A stretch of 64,000 nt of DNA from Bacteroidota bacterium (lineage in GTDB: Bacteria; Bacteroidota; Bacteroidia; Chitinophagales; JADIYW01): assembly GCA_963169645.1 (NCBI GenBank), contig CAUJCO010000014.1, positions 129,001-193,000 of the forward strand, given 5' to 3'. The notes below the pieces were generated by a model, which made no database searches, was not told where the DNA came from, and saw only the letters and a list, made by a program, of their open reading frames with translations. Below are positions 27,106 through 38,100 of this stretch, piece by piece. How positions within the stretch are numbered: position 1 is the first letter of the stretch; every line of letters starts with the position of its first letter. The position numbers and the translations under genes were made by a program.

Positions 27106-27552
27106 TTATTTGAATTTTAATACTTCCGGTTTTTGAGCAGTGTGTGTATGTTCTGTTCCTGCAAATACGTGTAATTTTTTAAACATTTGTCTGCCTAAAC
27201 GTGTGCGAGGCAACATGTGGCTGATTGCATTTTCCAATACAAACTCCGGTTTTTTAGCCAAAGCTTCTTTTGGTGTCATAAAACGTTGACCACCCGGATA
27301 TCCTGTATGACGGATATATACTTTGTCCGTTAATTTTTTTCCGGTTAAGGCAATTTTCTCTGCATTAACAATAATTACATGATCACCTGTGTCGATGTTG
27401 GGTGTGTAAGATGGTTTGTTTTTACCTTGCAAAATTTTTGCAATTTCAGATGAGATGCGACCTAATGTTTGGTTTTCAGCATCTACAAGATACCACTTAC
27501 GCACGGTTTCTTTCGGCGTAACAGTTTTGGTTTTGTACGATAATGTATTCAC
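27106..27552 (-). CDS. rplM: 50S ribosomal protein L13
   Basis: A 148-residue L13 protein: [52 protein letters not shown] and [16 protein letters not shown]. It is the first gene of the minus-strand run rplM-rpsI-rpsB-tsf, and a clear promoter lies upstream. Confidence 0.97.
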   Translation of the reverse strand: MNTLSYKTKTVTPKETVRKWYLVDAENQTLGRISSEIAKILQGKNKPSYTPNIDTGDHVIIVNAEKIALTGKKLTDKVYIRHTGYPGGQRFMTPKEALAKKPEFVLENAISHMLPRTRLGRQMFKKLHVFAGTEHTHTAQKPEVLKFK

Positions 27553-27614
27553 TTTATTGAAATTTATTTCTTGGTTTTAAATAAAATAGTCCGAATATTT
27601 TTTAATTCGGGTTG

Positions 27615-27645
27615 CAAAGATACTTTTTCTGCATTGATAATGCAA
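27615..27645 (-). promoter_or_regulatory. Promoter of the rplM-rpsI-rpsB-tsf operon
   Basis: On the minus strand TTG (27643-27645) is followed after 20 nt by TATCTTTG (27615-27622), matching the Bacteroidota consensus. The box is 62 bases before the rplM start, leaving room for a leader of about 55 bases in which L13 autoregulation could act; the latter is inference. Confidence 0.7.
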
Positions 27646-27780
27646 GAAAACTCCATAATATTTTATACTGATTTAACACAACTCATTGAAAATGAGCTTT
27701 TGGATGGACAAAGTTTTTTAATAGAATAGGTATTTTATGCAATTTATGATAGGCAAGAACTGTTTTGAAAGATTCCTTGT

Positions 27781-27788
27781 TATATTTG
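27781..27788 (+). promoter_or_regulatory. Likely -7 box of the toxin-antitoxin operon
   Basis: TATATTTG fits TAnnTTTG exactly and ends 20 bases before the antitoxin ATG at 27809. No good TTG or TTTG was found at the usual distance upstream. Confidence 0.45.
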
Positions 27789-27808
27789 TATATTAATCTG
27801 CATTGTAC

Positions 27809-28015
27809 ATGAAACAAGTCATTTTAGATATTCCTGATAATAAATTGCCATTTTTTATGGAATTGGTAAAAAATTTAGATTTTGTAAAAAATGTCGATAC
27901 TATTGAAGATCCTTCAAAACAACAAATACTTTCAGAATTGAAAACTACTCTTACGCAACTTAAAAAGGGAAAACTTAAAACTACATCTGCAAAAGATTTT
28001 TTGAATGAACTTTAG
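27809..28015 (+). CDS. Putative antitoxin of a RelE-type module
   Basis: A 68-residue protein (MKQVILDIPDNKLPFFMELV at the N-terminus). The ATG at 27809 is preferred over an in-frame TTG two codons earlier. A beta-strand-like start is followed by helices and a lysine-rich C-terminus ending SAKDFLNEL. No classical DNA-binding motif is recognisable. The assignment rests on size and on an 11-base overlap with the RelE-type toxin gene, the layout typical of type II modules, which couples translation of the pair. Confidence 0.7.
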   Translation: MKQVILDIPDNKLPFFMELVKNLDFVKNVDTIEDPSKQQILSELKTTLTQLKKGKLKTTSAKDFLNEL

Positions 28016-28331
28016 AGTAGAACTTGCTGAATCGTTTGTAAAACATGCTAAACGATTGCTCAAAAAGTATCCGTCTTTAAAGAATGATATTGCTCAATTA
28101 ATTATTTCTTTGGAAAGCAATCCTAAACAAGGAACAGAGTTAGGAAATAATTGCTACAAAATTCGTTTCGCTATTAAAAGTAAGAAAAAAGGTAAAAGTG
28201 GCGGAGCACGTGTAATTTCGTATGTGGCAATAATTGAAAAAAGAGTTATCCTACTTACTATTTATGATAAATCAGAGAAGGAAAATATTTCTGATGAAGA
28301 GTTATTTAATTTAATTAAAGCTGTTTTTTAG
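28005..28331 (+). CDS. RelE/ParE-family toxin
   Basis: A 108-residue basic protein. The segment NCYKIRFAIKSKKKGKSGG followed by ARVISYVAI, and TIYDKSEKENISDEEL, match RelE-like toxins of the PF06296 type. Such toxins cleave mRNA on ribosomes when the antitoxin is degraded. The gene overlaps the antitoxin by 11 bases. This pair has no CCGG sites, unlike most nearby genes, which fits acquisition by transfer. It lies between the rplM promoter and an intergenic stem-loop. Confidence 0.82.
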   Translation: MNFRVELAESFVKHAKRLLKKYPSLKNDIAQLIISLESNPKQGTELGNNCYKIRFAIKSKKKGKSGGARVISYVAIIEKRVILLTIYDKSEKENISDEELFNLIKAVF

Positions 28332-28484
28332 TAATGAATTAAATGAATAATTCTGTTGTTGGTTTACTACTGTACTTTGCCAAGCCGCATATCAACAGCG
28401 AGGATTGTGTATTGTAAATCATCTTCATTTTCGGTCTGTTGTCGAAAGGATACAAGACTCGTCGAGAGTATAATGAAATAAGAA

Positions 28485-28527
28485 ATTGGCAACCTGTTAG
28501 AGTCTTTGTTTCTAACAGAGTGCCAAT
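28485..28527. repeat. Long stem-loop in the gap after the toxin gene
   Basis: ATTGGCA (28485-28491) pairs with TGCCAAT (28521-28527) and TGTTAGA (28495-28501) with TCTAACA (28511-28517), separated by a symmetrical 3-nt internal loop and closed by a 9-nt loop. No T-run follows on either strand. Just after it, AGGTATCTT is repeated in tandem (28533-28550). It lies between convergent genes and may be a bidirectional terminator or palindromic intergenic repeat. Confidence 0.5.
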
Positions 28528-28557
28528 AATAAAGGTATCTTAGGTATCTTATTAAAA

Positions 28558-29247
28558 TTAATCTCTTCTCCTTGCCCCTAAAAAGATGGAAAGGTAGTAT
28601 AACAACGTAACCAACGAACCTAATGCCGCTACCACATAGGTAGATGCTGCCCATTTCAAGGCGTTTTTAGCTTTTTCATGCTCTTCGCCTACTAATATCT
28701 GTGTACTATCTAACCATTTTAAAGCTCTTGCTGAAGCGTCAAACTCAACCGGCAACGTGATGAAGCTAAATAAGGTTGTCATGGCAAACATAATAATACC
28801 AATCAATAAAATCCACGGTGATTTTGTAAATGCCAATACACCCAAACCGGCCAAAATAATCCACTGAACATATTGCGAACTTACTTGTACAACCGGCACT
28901 AATTTAGAACGCATGGTTAACCATGAATAGGCTGTATTGTGTTGCACGGCATGACCGCACTCGTGTGCTGCTACAGCTGCTGCCGCTACGTTGGCTTGTG
29001 CGTACACCCAATCACTCAAGTTTACTGTTTTATCTAATGGATTATAATGATCCGTTAATGCACCGGGAACTGAAATTACATTTACATCAAAAATACCATT
29101 GTCGCGTAGCATTTTTTCTGCTACTTCTTTTCCGGTTAAGCGAATCGGCATTTGGGAATATTCTTTAAATCTTCTTTGCAAGGTGTTACTTACATACCAG
29201 CTAATTCCTCCAATCAATAATGAAATTATTAAAATTTCTCCACTCAT
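28558..29247 (-). CDS. Membrane zinc metallopeptidase (Zn_peptidase_2 type)
   Basis: A 229-residue membrane protein. An N-terminal helix (about 3-19) is followed by a soluble segment with the zinc-binding AAHECGHAVQ motif (H95, E96, H99), then three hydrophobic segments (about 117-158 and 200-222). ITLPVEFDASARA probably supplies a third ligand (the E in PVEFDASARA). The family includes uncharacterised bacterial neutral metallopeptidases (YugP-like). Role unknown, probably inner-membrane protein turnover. A -7 box lies just upstream. Confidence 0.87.
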   Translation of the reverse strand: MSGEILIISLLIGGISWYVSNTLQRRFKEYSQMPIRLTGKEVAEKMLRDNGIFDVNVISVPGALTDHYNPLDKTVNLSDWVYAQANVAAAAVAAHECGHAVQHNTAYSWLTMRSKLVPVVQVSSQYVQWIILAGLGVLAFTKSPWILLIGIIMFAMTTLFSFITLPVEFDASARALKWLDSTQILVGEEHEKAKNALKWAASTYVVAALGSLVTLLYYLSIFLGARRRD

Positions 29248-29269
29248 AATTTGTTTTTTTTATGTGTAA

Positions 29270-29277
29270 CAAATATA
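29270..29277 (-). promoter_or_regulatory. Likely -7 box of the metallopeptidase gene
   Basis: On the minus strand TATATTTG fits TAnnTTTG and lies 22 bases before the start codon at 29247. No convincing -33 element was seen. Confidence 0.4.
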
Positions 29278-29397
29278 CAGTAAAAATAGTTCCGAATAGA
29301 GATATTGGATTTCAGACTTCAAATTTCAAATTTCTGTTCAGTCATTAAAATTTCAAATAGCAAGTCTCATATCTCACTACTTACTACAAAAATAAAA

Positions 29398-31197
29398 CTA
29401 ACTGTCGCCTCGTAATTTGCGGTATCTTTTTCTAGCTTCAATTGCGAAGGTGCTATCCTTAAATTCCAAGATTATTTTCTCGTAATATTGCATAGCCTTT
29501 TCCTCATCATTCAAGTAATTTTGATATAAATCACCCAAATAAAACAAGGCATTATCTGCTAATATATCTGTAGAAAAATCAGATACAATTTGTTGTAAGT
29601 ACGACGTCGCTTTTTCGTAGTGCTGTCGGTCTTTTTCTATTTTATATTTTAAATATAGAATATCATCCGTAAGAGCAGTGCCAAAGTAATTATTGGTTAT
29701 AAAATCCAACGTATCTTCAGCAGCATCTAACTTATGTTGAAAGCGGAGCAAATCTGCTTTTGCAAACAAGATTAAAGCGAAATCTGTATCATCTGTATTT
29801 AGGTTATCTAATATAAAAACAGATAAATCTATGGCATCGTTAGAAATAAACTCTGTGGTATTTGCTTTAATAATTTTTAGTTGACTTTGGGCCCAAGCAA
29901 ATTCACCTTTATAATATGCTAAGCGGGCATTTCTGTATTTTGCTTCTTCGCCAATTGGATTGCCTTTTTGTTCTTTTTCAACTTGCGTATAAAGCAATAA
30001 ACTTTCCCAAGGTTCATCTGCAATAATATAATAATCACCTAAGTTGAGTTTTGCTTTTGCCAATAGCTCGGAAGGTGTTCTAAAACTTTCTGTTATAGGC
30101 AACAACAAAGCAATGGCTGTATCTATTTCATGAATATACAAAGCTTCTAATTGGGCTAATTCTATTTGTGCATTTATGGCATTGTAATCTTCTTTATCAT
30201 ACGAAGCAATAAATTTTTGATAGGTTTCTTTTAAGGAAAGTAATTGCTCTCTTGTATAATTCGGTGTGTTTACAATTTTATCTCTTTTTACGTTTATCAT
30301 TTCGAGATTTGCAGTAACGTACCAAGGAAATTGTGCTCCTTTATTGATAACATATTGATAGCCTTTGATAGCTGCATCGTAATCTTTTTGTGCGGTAGCG
30401 GTTCGTGCTATACGCAATACGTTCTCGCCATTTTCATTGCGTAATAAGTCGAGTGATTTGGCTTGTAAAATAGCTCCGTCAAAATCATTGCGTTGCATAT
30501 ACAACCAAACTAATAACTCTTGATAAACAGGTGTATTTTTGTGTGCTTGTGTACGCTGAAGCAATGCTTTTTCTAAGGCATCTTTCTGTTTTTCATCGGT
30601 CAATGCTTTTTGCAAACCTACTTCTATTGTTGTTAAATCATGCGTAATGAGTGCTTCATCTAGATACGCTTGTAACATGCCGTTAAAATCATTTTTCAAC
30701 AACATCAATCCTGCAATTTCTAAATTAAAAGCTTGTTTATCTTTTAATATATCCTTTCCTTTCTGATATACTTTTTCAGCATAATCCAATTGTTTGTATT
30801 GAATTAATTTTTGAGCGATGGTTTGTATATCGTATTGATTGGGCTTTAGTTCTTTTAAAATTTTTGCATACAGTTTTTCGGCATCAGCTTCCTGTTGTTG
30901 CTTCATATACACATCTGCCAAATCCAATAAATAAATAGGATTTTTATCTTGTGTTTTATACATGGATTTTATCAATTCCGCTGCTTGGTCGTAATGTTGT
31001 AATTGCAATAATACCTGAAGGTATTCCGAATAATATGTAGTAGGTTGTTGTTTGTATAAAGTTTGATAATATTCAGCAGCTTTGGCATATTCTCCATTTT
31101 GTAAAAACTGACGTGCTAAAAACAAATCATAATTATCGGATTGTGCGTGTAACAAAATCGACATCCAACAAAAAAATATAAAAAAGATTTTTTTCAA
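29398..31197 (-). CDS. Exported tetratricopeptide-repeat protein
   Basis: A 599-residue protein with a signal peptide (MKKIFFIFFCWMSILLHAQ) and TPR-like helical repeats over nearly its whole length, for example NGEYAKAAEYYQTLYKQQPTTYYSEY near the start and ADNALFYLGDLYQNYLNDEEKAMQYYEKII near the end. Such proteins scaffold periplasmic or surface complexes; the partner is unknown. The next minus-strand gene downstream, in the direction of transcription, is the metallopeptidase after about 150 bases. Confidence 0.82.
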   Translation of the reverse strand: MKKIFFIFFCWMSILLHAQSDNYDLFLARQFLQNGEYAKAAEYYQTLYKQQPTTYYSEYLQVLLQLQHYDQAAELIKSMYKTQDKNPIYLLDLADVYMKQQQEADAEKLYAKILKELKPNQYDIQTIAQKLIQYKQLDYAEKVYQKGKDILKDKQAFNLEIAGLMLLKNDFNGMLQAYLDEALITHDLTTIEVGLQKALTDEKQKDALEKALLQRTQAHKNTPVYQELLVWLYMQRNDFDGAILQAKSLDLLRNENGENVLRIARTATAQKDYDAAIKGYQYVINKGAQFPWYVTANLEMINVKRDKIVNTPNYTREQLLSLKETYQKFIASYDKEDYNAINAQIELAQLEALYIHEIDTAIALLLPITESFRTPSELLAKAKLNLGDYYIIADEPWESLLLYTQVEKEQKGNPIGEEAKYRNARLAYYKGEFAWAQSQLKIIKANTTEFISNDAIDLSVFILDNLNTDDTDFALILFAKADLLRFQHKLDAAEDTLDFITNNYFGTALTDDILYLKYKIEKDRQHYEKATSYLQQIVSDFSTDILADNALFYLGDLYQNYLNDEEKAMQYYEKIILEFKDSTFAIEARKRYRKLRGDS

Positions 31198-31265
31198 ACT
31201 ATAATCCTATTTAATAATACAATACTCGTGGAGTAAACATATCAAAAATAGTGCGAAAATGAAAG

Positions 31266-31646
31266 CTAAAATCTCTTATTACTAAAATATCGTATTGCAA
31301 TCCACGCCAATAGCACACCTACCACATTGGCTACTATATCATACATATCAAAACTACGGTTTTGTATAAGTGTAGAACTTTGAATAAATTCGATTAAAAC
31401 GCCTTGTGCTACACAAAGCGCCGTTGCTATGATATAGATAGATATTGATTTCTTTTTGGGGAAGAAGCAAATCAAAAAGAATAAAACAAAATAGAGAAAT
31501 GCATGTACGCACTTATCAAAATAGATTCGGTCGAGCCAGTCTTCTTTTGGAAATGCACTGCCCGGCAGAAAGCACAGAAAAAAAATAATTCCTGACCATA
31601 AAAGTGCAGGAATTATTCTGTATTTATCGTTGATGGATGGTTGCAC
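31266..31646 (-). CDS. VanZ-like membrane protein
   Basis: A 126-residue protein with four hydrophobic segments and the VanZ pattern: DKCVHAFLYFVLFFLICF, then IEFIQSSTLIQNRSFDMYDIVANVVGVLLAW. VanZ-like proteins are small polytopic membrane proteins, one of which gives low teicoplanin resistance, but most have unknown roles. It follows gcvH by 33 bases, part of the arrangement ruvA, sprA, gcvH, vanZ-like that I believe recurs in Bacteroidota. Confidence 0.85.
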   Translation of the reverse strand: MQPSINDKYRIIPALLWSGIIFFLCFLPGSAFPKEDWLDRIYFDKCVHAFLYFVLFFLICFFPKKKSISIYIIATALCVAQGVLIEFIQSSTLIQNRSFDMYDIVANVVGVLLAWIAIRYFSNKRF

Positions 31647-31679
31647 GTTATTTAGGAGTGCATTTTACTACCGTGTAAA

Positions 31680-32057
31680 TTATCCGATTAATGATTGGTA
31701 TGCTGCAGCATCCAATAATTCGTCTAACTCAGCCGGACTAGACATTTTTACTTTAATCATCCAACCGTCATCGTATGGATTGCTATTTACTAATGCCGGT
31801 GTATCTTTTAATGCTTCATTAAACTCTACTACTTCTCCGGAAACAGGCATAAATAAATCAGAAACTGTTTTCACCGCTTCTACCGTGCCAAATATTTCGT
31901 CTTTAGCAATAGTATCACCTACACAATCAATATCTACATAAATGATATCACCTAATTCACCTTGTGCAAATGCCGAAATACCGATAACTGCTATATCACC
32001 TTCTACACGTACCCATTCGTGTTCTTTAGAATACTTTAATTCGCTTGGAATATTCAT
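31680..32057 (-). CDS. gcvH: Glycine cleavage system H protein
   Basis: A 125-residue lipoyl carrier. The lipoylation site is K63 in [33 protein letters not shown] at the start and [21 protein letters not shown] near the end are typical. It shuttles aminomethyl groups between the P, T and L proteins of glycine cleavage; those genes are not in the window. It lies 81 bases downstream of sprA. Confidence 0.96.
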   Translation of the reverse strand: MNIPSELKYSKEHEWVRVEGDIAVIGISAFAQGELGDIIYVDIDCVGDTIAKDEIFGTVEAVKTVSDLFMPVSGEVVEFNEALKDTPALVNSNPYDDGWMIKVKMSSPAELDELLDAAAYQSLIG

Positions 32058-32138
32058 GTTGTATATTTTTTACGAAAATACACATTTTTATATCATTTGA
32101 AAAATGAAAACACAATTTATCAATAGGATAAAATACGA

Positions 32139-35100
32139 TTAGGGTGTTAATGAGAAACGGAAAGTGATACCACCGCGGTGTGTTTTTTGCGGATACGATG
32201 CCAACGTTGCCGGAATTGTTTTGCGGAAATCGTAGAACACGCGTACATTGAGTTTGTTATTTACGATATAATCGATGGTAGCTGCTAAGGAAACGGTTTT
32301 TTGACCGCGCGTTGGCTCGGCAATATTTTGGTCTAATCGATAATTCACCGTTTTATCATCTCGATAAGAGAAATCTGCTCGCAAATTAATATCGTTTTGC
32401 AAGGTGATTTTTTTGCCTTTAATTTTGAACGGCAATTTAAATTTCGCAATCTTATATCCTAATGCAGCAACGTATTCCGTTGTTCTGGTTTCTGTCAATC
32501 TATAATCTAATAAACTTAAACCGAGTGTGCGTGATTTTTTAAATTCGAAGTTGGTTATCAAACTATTTTTCCAAGAAATTTCGATACCGATTAACGGCGA
32601 AAGTTGCTCGGTGATGGTTACTTGCGGAATAGAGTAGTAAGAATAATAATTTCCGGATAAGGAATCGATGCGTTCCGGAACGTAATACAATTCTTCATTG
32701 TAATAGCCCGGCTGTCCGATGTAATTTAAGTTGGTTACATAAGAGCCAATGCTAAACGTAGAGTTGTAGCCGTGTGTAATATTGAACGAGGTAAATAATT
32801 TTTTGCCCCATTTGGTTTTAGCAAATCCGTTGTACGTTAATCGCCAGTTAGGCAATGGAATTGTACGCAATGGATTCAATCGCACTTTATCCGGATCTTT
32901 TCCGGTATAGGCTGCAATTAATGAAGGCACCAATACATCTTGCGAGAATGGACCGTATCCTTCTTTAAAGTTTGGCAAGCTAATGCTATCATTAATATAA
33001 ATACTATCCGACATTGGATTTCTGTCGCCAAATTTTTGAGAATAGGTTTCTCTTAATTCTTGGAATTTATAAAATGCATTGCTGAAATTATTTTCATCTA
33101 CTTTACTGAAAATGGTTTTCAACATCAAGAACGACATCGACATATTTCCATTCACTTGTGGTGTTAGATGTTGGTATGGACCACCGGCAGTTGTTTTCTT
33201 AAAGAATTCGGAATACGTTTCACCTTGTGTTTTTTGCATAGATATTTCAATGCGTAAATCGCGATAAGGCTCTAACGTTACGCGTAAATTAAATGCTTTT
33301 TGACGTGTTTGGATAAATTGATAATTCATCAACGTATCAGATGTAATAAGATTTCTGGCGGCTAATTTATTCAACCAATTTGAATCGCGTTGAGCACCAA
33401 ATAAGAAAGCACCGCCCGGAGCACGTTGTTTAAAATCTTGTCCGAAAAGTAATGGTGTTGCTGTTAAGCCGGGCAAGATTGTTGTTCCTTTTACATCGTA
33501 ACTGATAGATGCACGTTGCAACATTAAGAGTGGACGAATGGCATATTCCAATTTTGGATTTTCCGGAACGAGTAGTTGTCGTTTTTCCAATTTCAACTGC
33601 CGTAAATCGTTCTTCAATTGTTTTTTATCGTTCACTAATTTTTTAATATCTGCTTTAGTTTTTGAGGTATCATTCTCAGCAACTTCAATCTCTTTAATTT
33701 TCTTTTCAATCTCTTCAGATTTCTTTATTATTTTCTCATGTACCTTATTTTCATTTTCCTTGTATTTTGCATACGAGTCTGCATATTCTTGTTTTGTTTT
33801 CTTAGGATTGGTTAAGGTGTATGGTTTTAAGAATTTTGATTTTTGGAATAAGCTTTTAAAATTTACATCACCGGTGATTTGATAATTTTGTCCGTTTTTA
33901 ACCGTATTACCTAAACTACTTAACTCTAAAGAAGATGCTAAGTAAGAATAATCTGCACTATATCTAGTTTTTACACTTATCCAATCGAAAGCCGGAAAAT
34001 GTTGGAATGGCAAATTATACGAAGCATTGAAAATGTGGTCATAGCCAATATTTCTGCCAAACTTCCAAAAATTACGTCGCACGGAATCGCGTTTTTCTTT
34101 TGTGTCAATCGCACCTGCCGGCTCATCAATTCTGGCTTTATTGTTTGCCGTGAAATCAATACTGATAGATTTTGTTAAATTGTATTTAATACTCCAATAT
34201 CTATCCCAAGTAAAATATTTATCGTATGTCGCCGGAATAATTAATCCATCTCCACCAATATCTCTGATTTTTTGTACACCATATTGCCGGTTAATATCGG
34301 TTCTAAATGCTACACTATTGGGTTTTAAATTAATGTTGAATTCCTTAATAGGTTTAAGATGAATGCTGTTATTTTTTAATTTTTTGAATGGCTGCCATAC
34401 TAAAGGTTTCGGAGAAAAATTCCAACCTAACGAGCCTCTATGTCTGGTTACCGTTTCGCTTTCAATAATTGGATTTCTGCGGTCTGTTTGAGTAAATGCA
34501 TACGATAGATTGAAATTTTCTACATCGTACACGCGTGGTTCTTTTTGTGGATTGGTGCGCTCTTTATGCAAATTCGTAACGTTAAAACTTTTGATCGTCG
34601 TAACATCTTGTGCCACACGTTTTACGGAATCTACCAATTCTTTTTTACGATCTTTGGATAAATTGCCATCCGCATTAATGACATCAAATTTATCTTCTAA
34701 TTCCACATCTAACTCGTATGGATCATACTGTGGTGTGCTGATAGATTGTGAGAATTGTGCATACACCGGAATTTGCAAACCGGCTTTCTCCGGAATTAAA
34801 TTTCCTAATTGTAAGTTGGTGGCAATATCGTATTGATAATAATTATCTCTATACCGTTGATTAAGGCGTTGTTCTAAATCACCATATCCGATTGTGTGCA
34901 TATTTCCGGAGAAAACTACATTTCCTAAATTACCTAACTGCATATCTACTCTTCCCAATGCAGCCCAACCTACACGTTCATCAAAGCCGGAAAGCCGGAG
35001 TTCATTTACCCAAACTTCACCACATTTCGACAAGCCATCATCTTTATCGTCATTTTCACCAATAATGCGTTTTGGATTTCGAATACCAATCATAAATACG

Positions 35101-38100
35101 GAGGCAACACCTAAATCCGGATTACCTTTTATACTAATTTTATCGCCATTTGCCAATGTAACATCGTATGGCAAAATTAAAGAGGCACTACTTTGGTTGC
35201 GTTTTTGTTTTACAGCAGTTAAGCTATCCAGCAATACATTCATTTGATTGGAATCCGGCCAAATCAGTCGTTTATCCATTTCACTTTCCGGATTGTAATT
35301 ACCGGCAGGTGTTACTTTCAAAGGTATTTCGTATTCGTAATAGTTATCCGTAAAGTCGGAACCAATACGCATAAAAACTGTCAAATCGTTATCTTTAATT
35401 GGAAACAAAGAACCTTTATCACCCGGGAAGTTTTCGGCATGCGTAAATAATTTCAAGCGTTTATAATTACGCAAATCTAAATTGGTGGTTTTAAATACTG
35501 CACGAGCATCACCATCTTTTAACTCGCATACTTGCAAGCTCATCGATTGTTCGTTTTGCAAGGCATTATTATATCCGCTAATATTTTGTTCTCTGTCGAT
35601 ACCCGGTGGAATAGCATACGGAATAGGCGTACGCGTTGCGTTTTCTTCTACACTGACCGCTGTTACATTAAATTCCGTTCCGGAAGTTTCGTCGCCCGGC
35701 AATTGTTCACCCGGATTGGATAAGGACAAATCGTATTTTCTCCATTGATTTCTTACTAATCCAAACTCCGCTAAACGTAGTGTAACGCTATCTGTAAAGT
35801 CGGATAAAATCATACGGATAAAACGAATCGATCTAAAATCTGCGATATTACCTACACGTGCTTCAAATTCTTTTACCGGAATTTTTACTTGGTACCAATA
35901 TGCAGAATCATTTCCATTTATTTGAAAACCTTGTTTGCTGGCAATATAAGGTGAATTAGCTAAGAAGTTATCATCGAAAGCAATTCGATATTGGAAATAT
36001 TCTTCTGTCTCGTTTAAGGTATTATCGTTGTTTAAATCTTCGTTGTCCGGTTGTGTTTTAGAGTTACCGTTCACACTATTATTTCCACTAATATTATTTG
36101 ATGAGTTACCTTGTGTATTCGAAAAATCTTTATAACGAGTTATCACACCCACTTCACCACCAAAACGATCATCTCTATTAAAAACATAATCATCACCTGA
36201 TGGGTCATTATTCATTTTATCTAAAGCAGCTGAGTTACTTACTATAGATGCATAGTTACTTAAATAGTTAGCAAAGAAAGCACGTTCGCCATCGTTATCT
36301 AAACCATCCAACCCAACATCTTGTTTTTTAATCACATCCGGATCAGCATCAAAGCTATTGGTTAATGCATTTTGGATGGTAGGTGTGACACCCCAAGATG
36401 ATGTATCTACGGTAGTACCGCCATTAGGTCGTGGCAGGCCATTTTCGTATTGTTTTTTGGAATCTTTTAAAATATCTTCCGACAAGCTTCCTAATTGAAT
36501 GTAAAGATTACCTTTTCTATCAGCACCGGAAAATTTAAATGGATCGAGTACCCAAAATTGTACAAATTCTATATTAGCTGCTTCAAAGTCGCTGGTACTT
36601 TCAATAGTACGCATAATACCGCCCCAACGTGTTTCCGGATTATTGAGTAAACCTAAATTATTAATCCCTTTTGAATAAACGGTTGGTGTGGTTTCATAAT
36701 TGAAAGGTCCTTTTTCTTTAGGAAAATAAGATAAATCGAGTGTGTATAACGGTGGATTGGTGATGGTAGAATTTTGTCTGTTTTTAAAAACATCATTTTC
36801 GTAAAATTGACGTGTATAAATATTATTTTTTGTTTCTTGCTGCACGGTGCTGTTTAATGGATTACTATTAGAAGTACCCAAGAAAACAGGATCTATAGAA
36901 TACCAAGCTAATTTGGCTCTATTAAAACCATATACTAAACTATCACTTACGCGAGCTTCCGGAAATTTCTCGGCACCAAAAATATTAGGCATTCCTTTTG
37001 GTGCAGATGCTAAAGACCAAGTAAGAAAGCTTCCTTTTAAATCAAACATGGTGCTGGCTCCTTCAAAATCATCTACATATACGGTTCCGGCATCGTCGAT
37101 GTTGATTGCTTTGGAGTGTCCCGGGATAAATACTGCAGCTTCTCCGGAAGCAGAAATCTTAGAAGGTGCTTTTGTATCTTGTGCTGTAATCTTATTAAAG
37201 ATGCGTGTCAACCCTTTGGATTCGGTAGCATAATTGAAATCGATACCAATTACATTATTTTTTACCGGATCATCATTTAAGTTTACTTTTTGTGTAAATG
37301 GTTTCTCTGCCAATCTAAGATGAGTAAATCCAATATTAATATTTTTATTAACGGCATAATCTAATCTTGTTCCAAACAATGTTTTATTGACTACACCAAA
37401 CAACACATTATTTTCAAATTTTATATCGATAGGAACACCGGAATTTAAAACACCTTGGTTGATGATTACTACTTCACCAATTCCATAGTTTACGGTAAAG
37501 TCGACATTTTCGGTTAATTGCGTTCCGCCCGCAGTTACGGTAACAGAGCCTTGTGGCAAATTAAATGCACCGGGCAAACGGAAAGTACTATTGTCTGTTC
37601 CGCGATAGGTTCCTTTTAAACTAAACCGATTAAATTCCGGAAATTGCTGTGCTGCATATTTTGTAGTATCATACAAATAGCGATACGCATATTTTGCGGC
37701 AACAGTTGGATCGCCAATTTTGGAAGCTAAATAAGAACCAAATGGCTCTAAGACCGGAAAATAAATTTTACCGATTTTAGGTGTGATGGTTATGTTTGGA
37801 ATAAAATCAAACTTTCCATCATTTTGCGGATCTAATTGATTATTTAAATTATCGAGGTTCAATACTTTTAATAATTGCTGACCTGCAACAGCGTTCGGCG
37901 CAGGTGTTTCCGGCAAATATCTTTTTTGTCCGCCACCCGGATCTTGATAATAAATATCTAAGAAAAATTGATCGGGATTTACATTATACGCACCTAAAGA
38001 ATAAACGTTTTTCATCATCAAATCCCAAATTGGTTCTACGGTACGCACGGATGTTGCTTTCAACATTTTCAATGCTATAATTTGGTCTTTCGTTTTGGTT

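Noticed and set aside
28367-28654. 95-codon minus-strand frame
   Set aside because: Runs into the metallopeptidase gene in another frame, has odd composition and crosses the stem-loop; treated as a shadow.
33538-33882. Serine/phenylalanine-rich plus-strand frame inside sprA
   Set aside because: It is the antisense of the lysine/glutamate-rich coiled-coil codons, which gives long open frames by composition.
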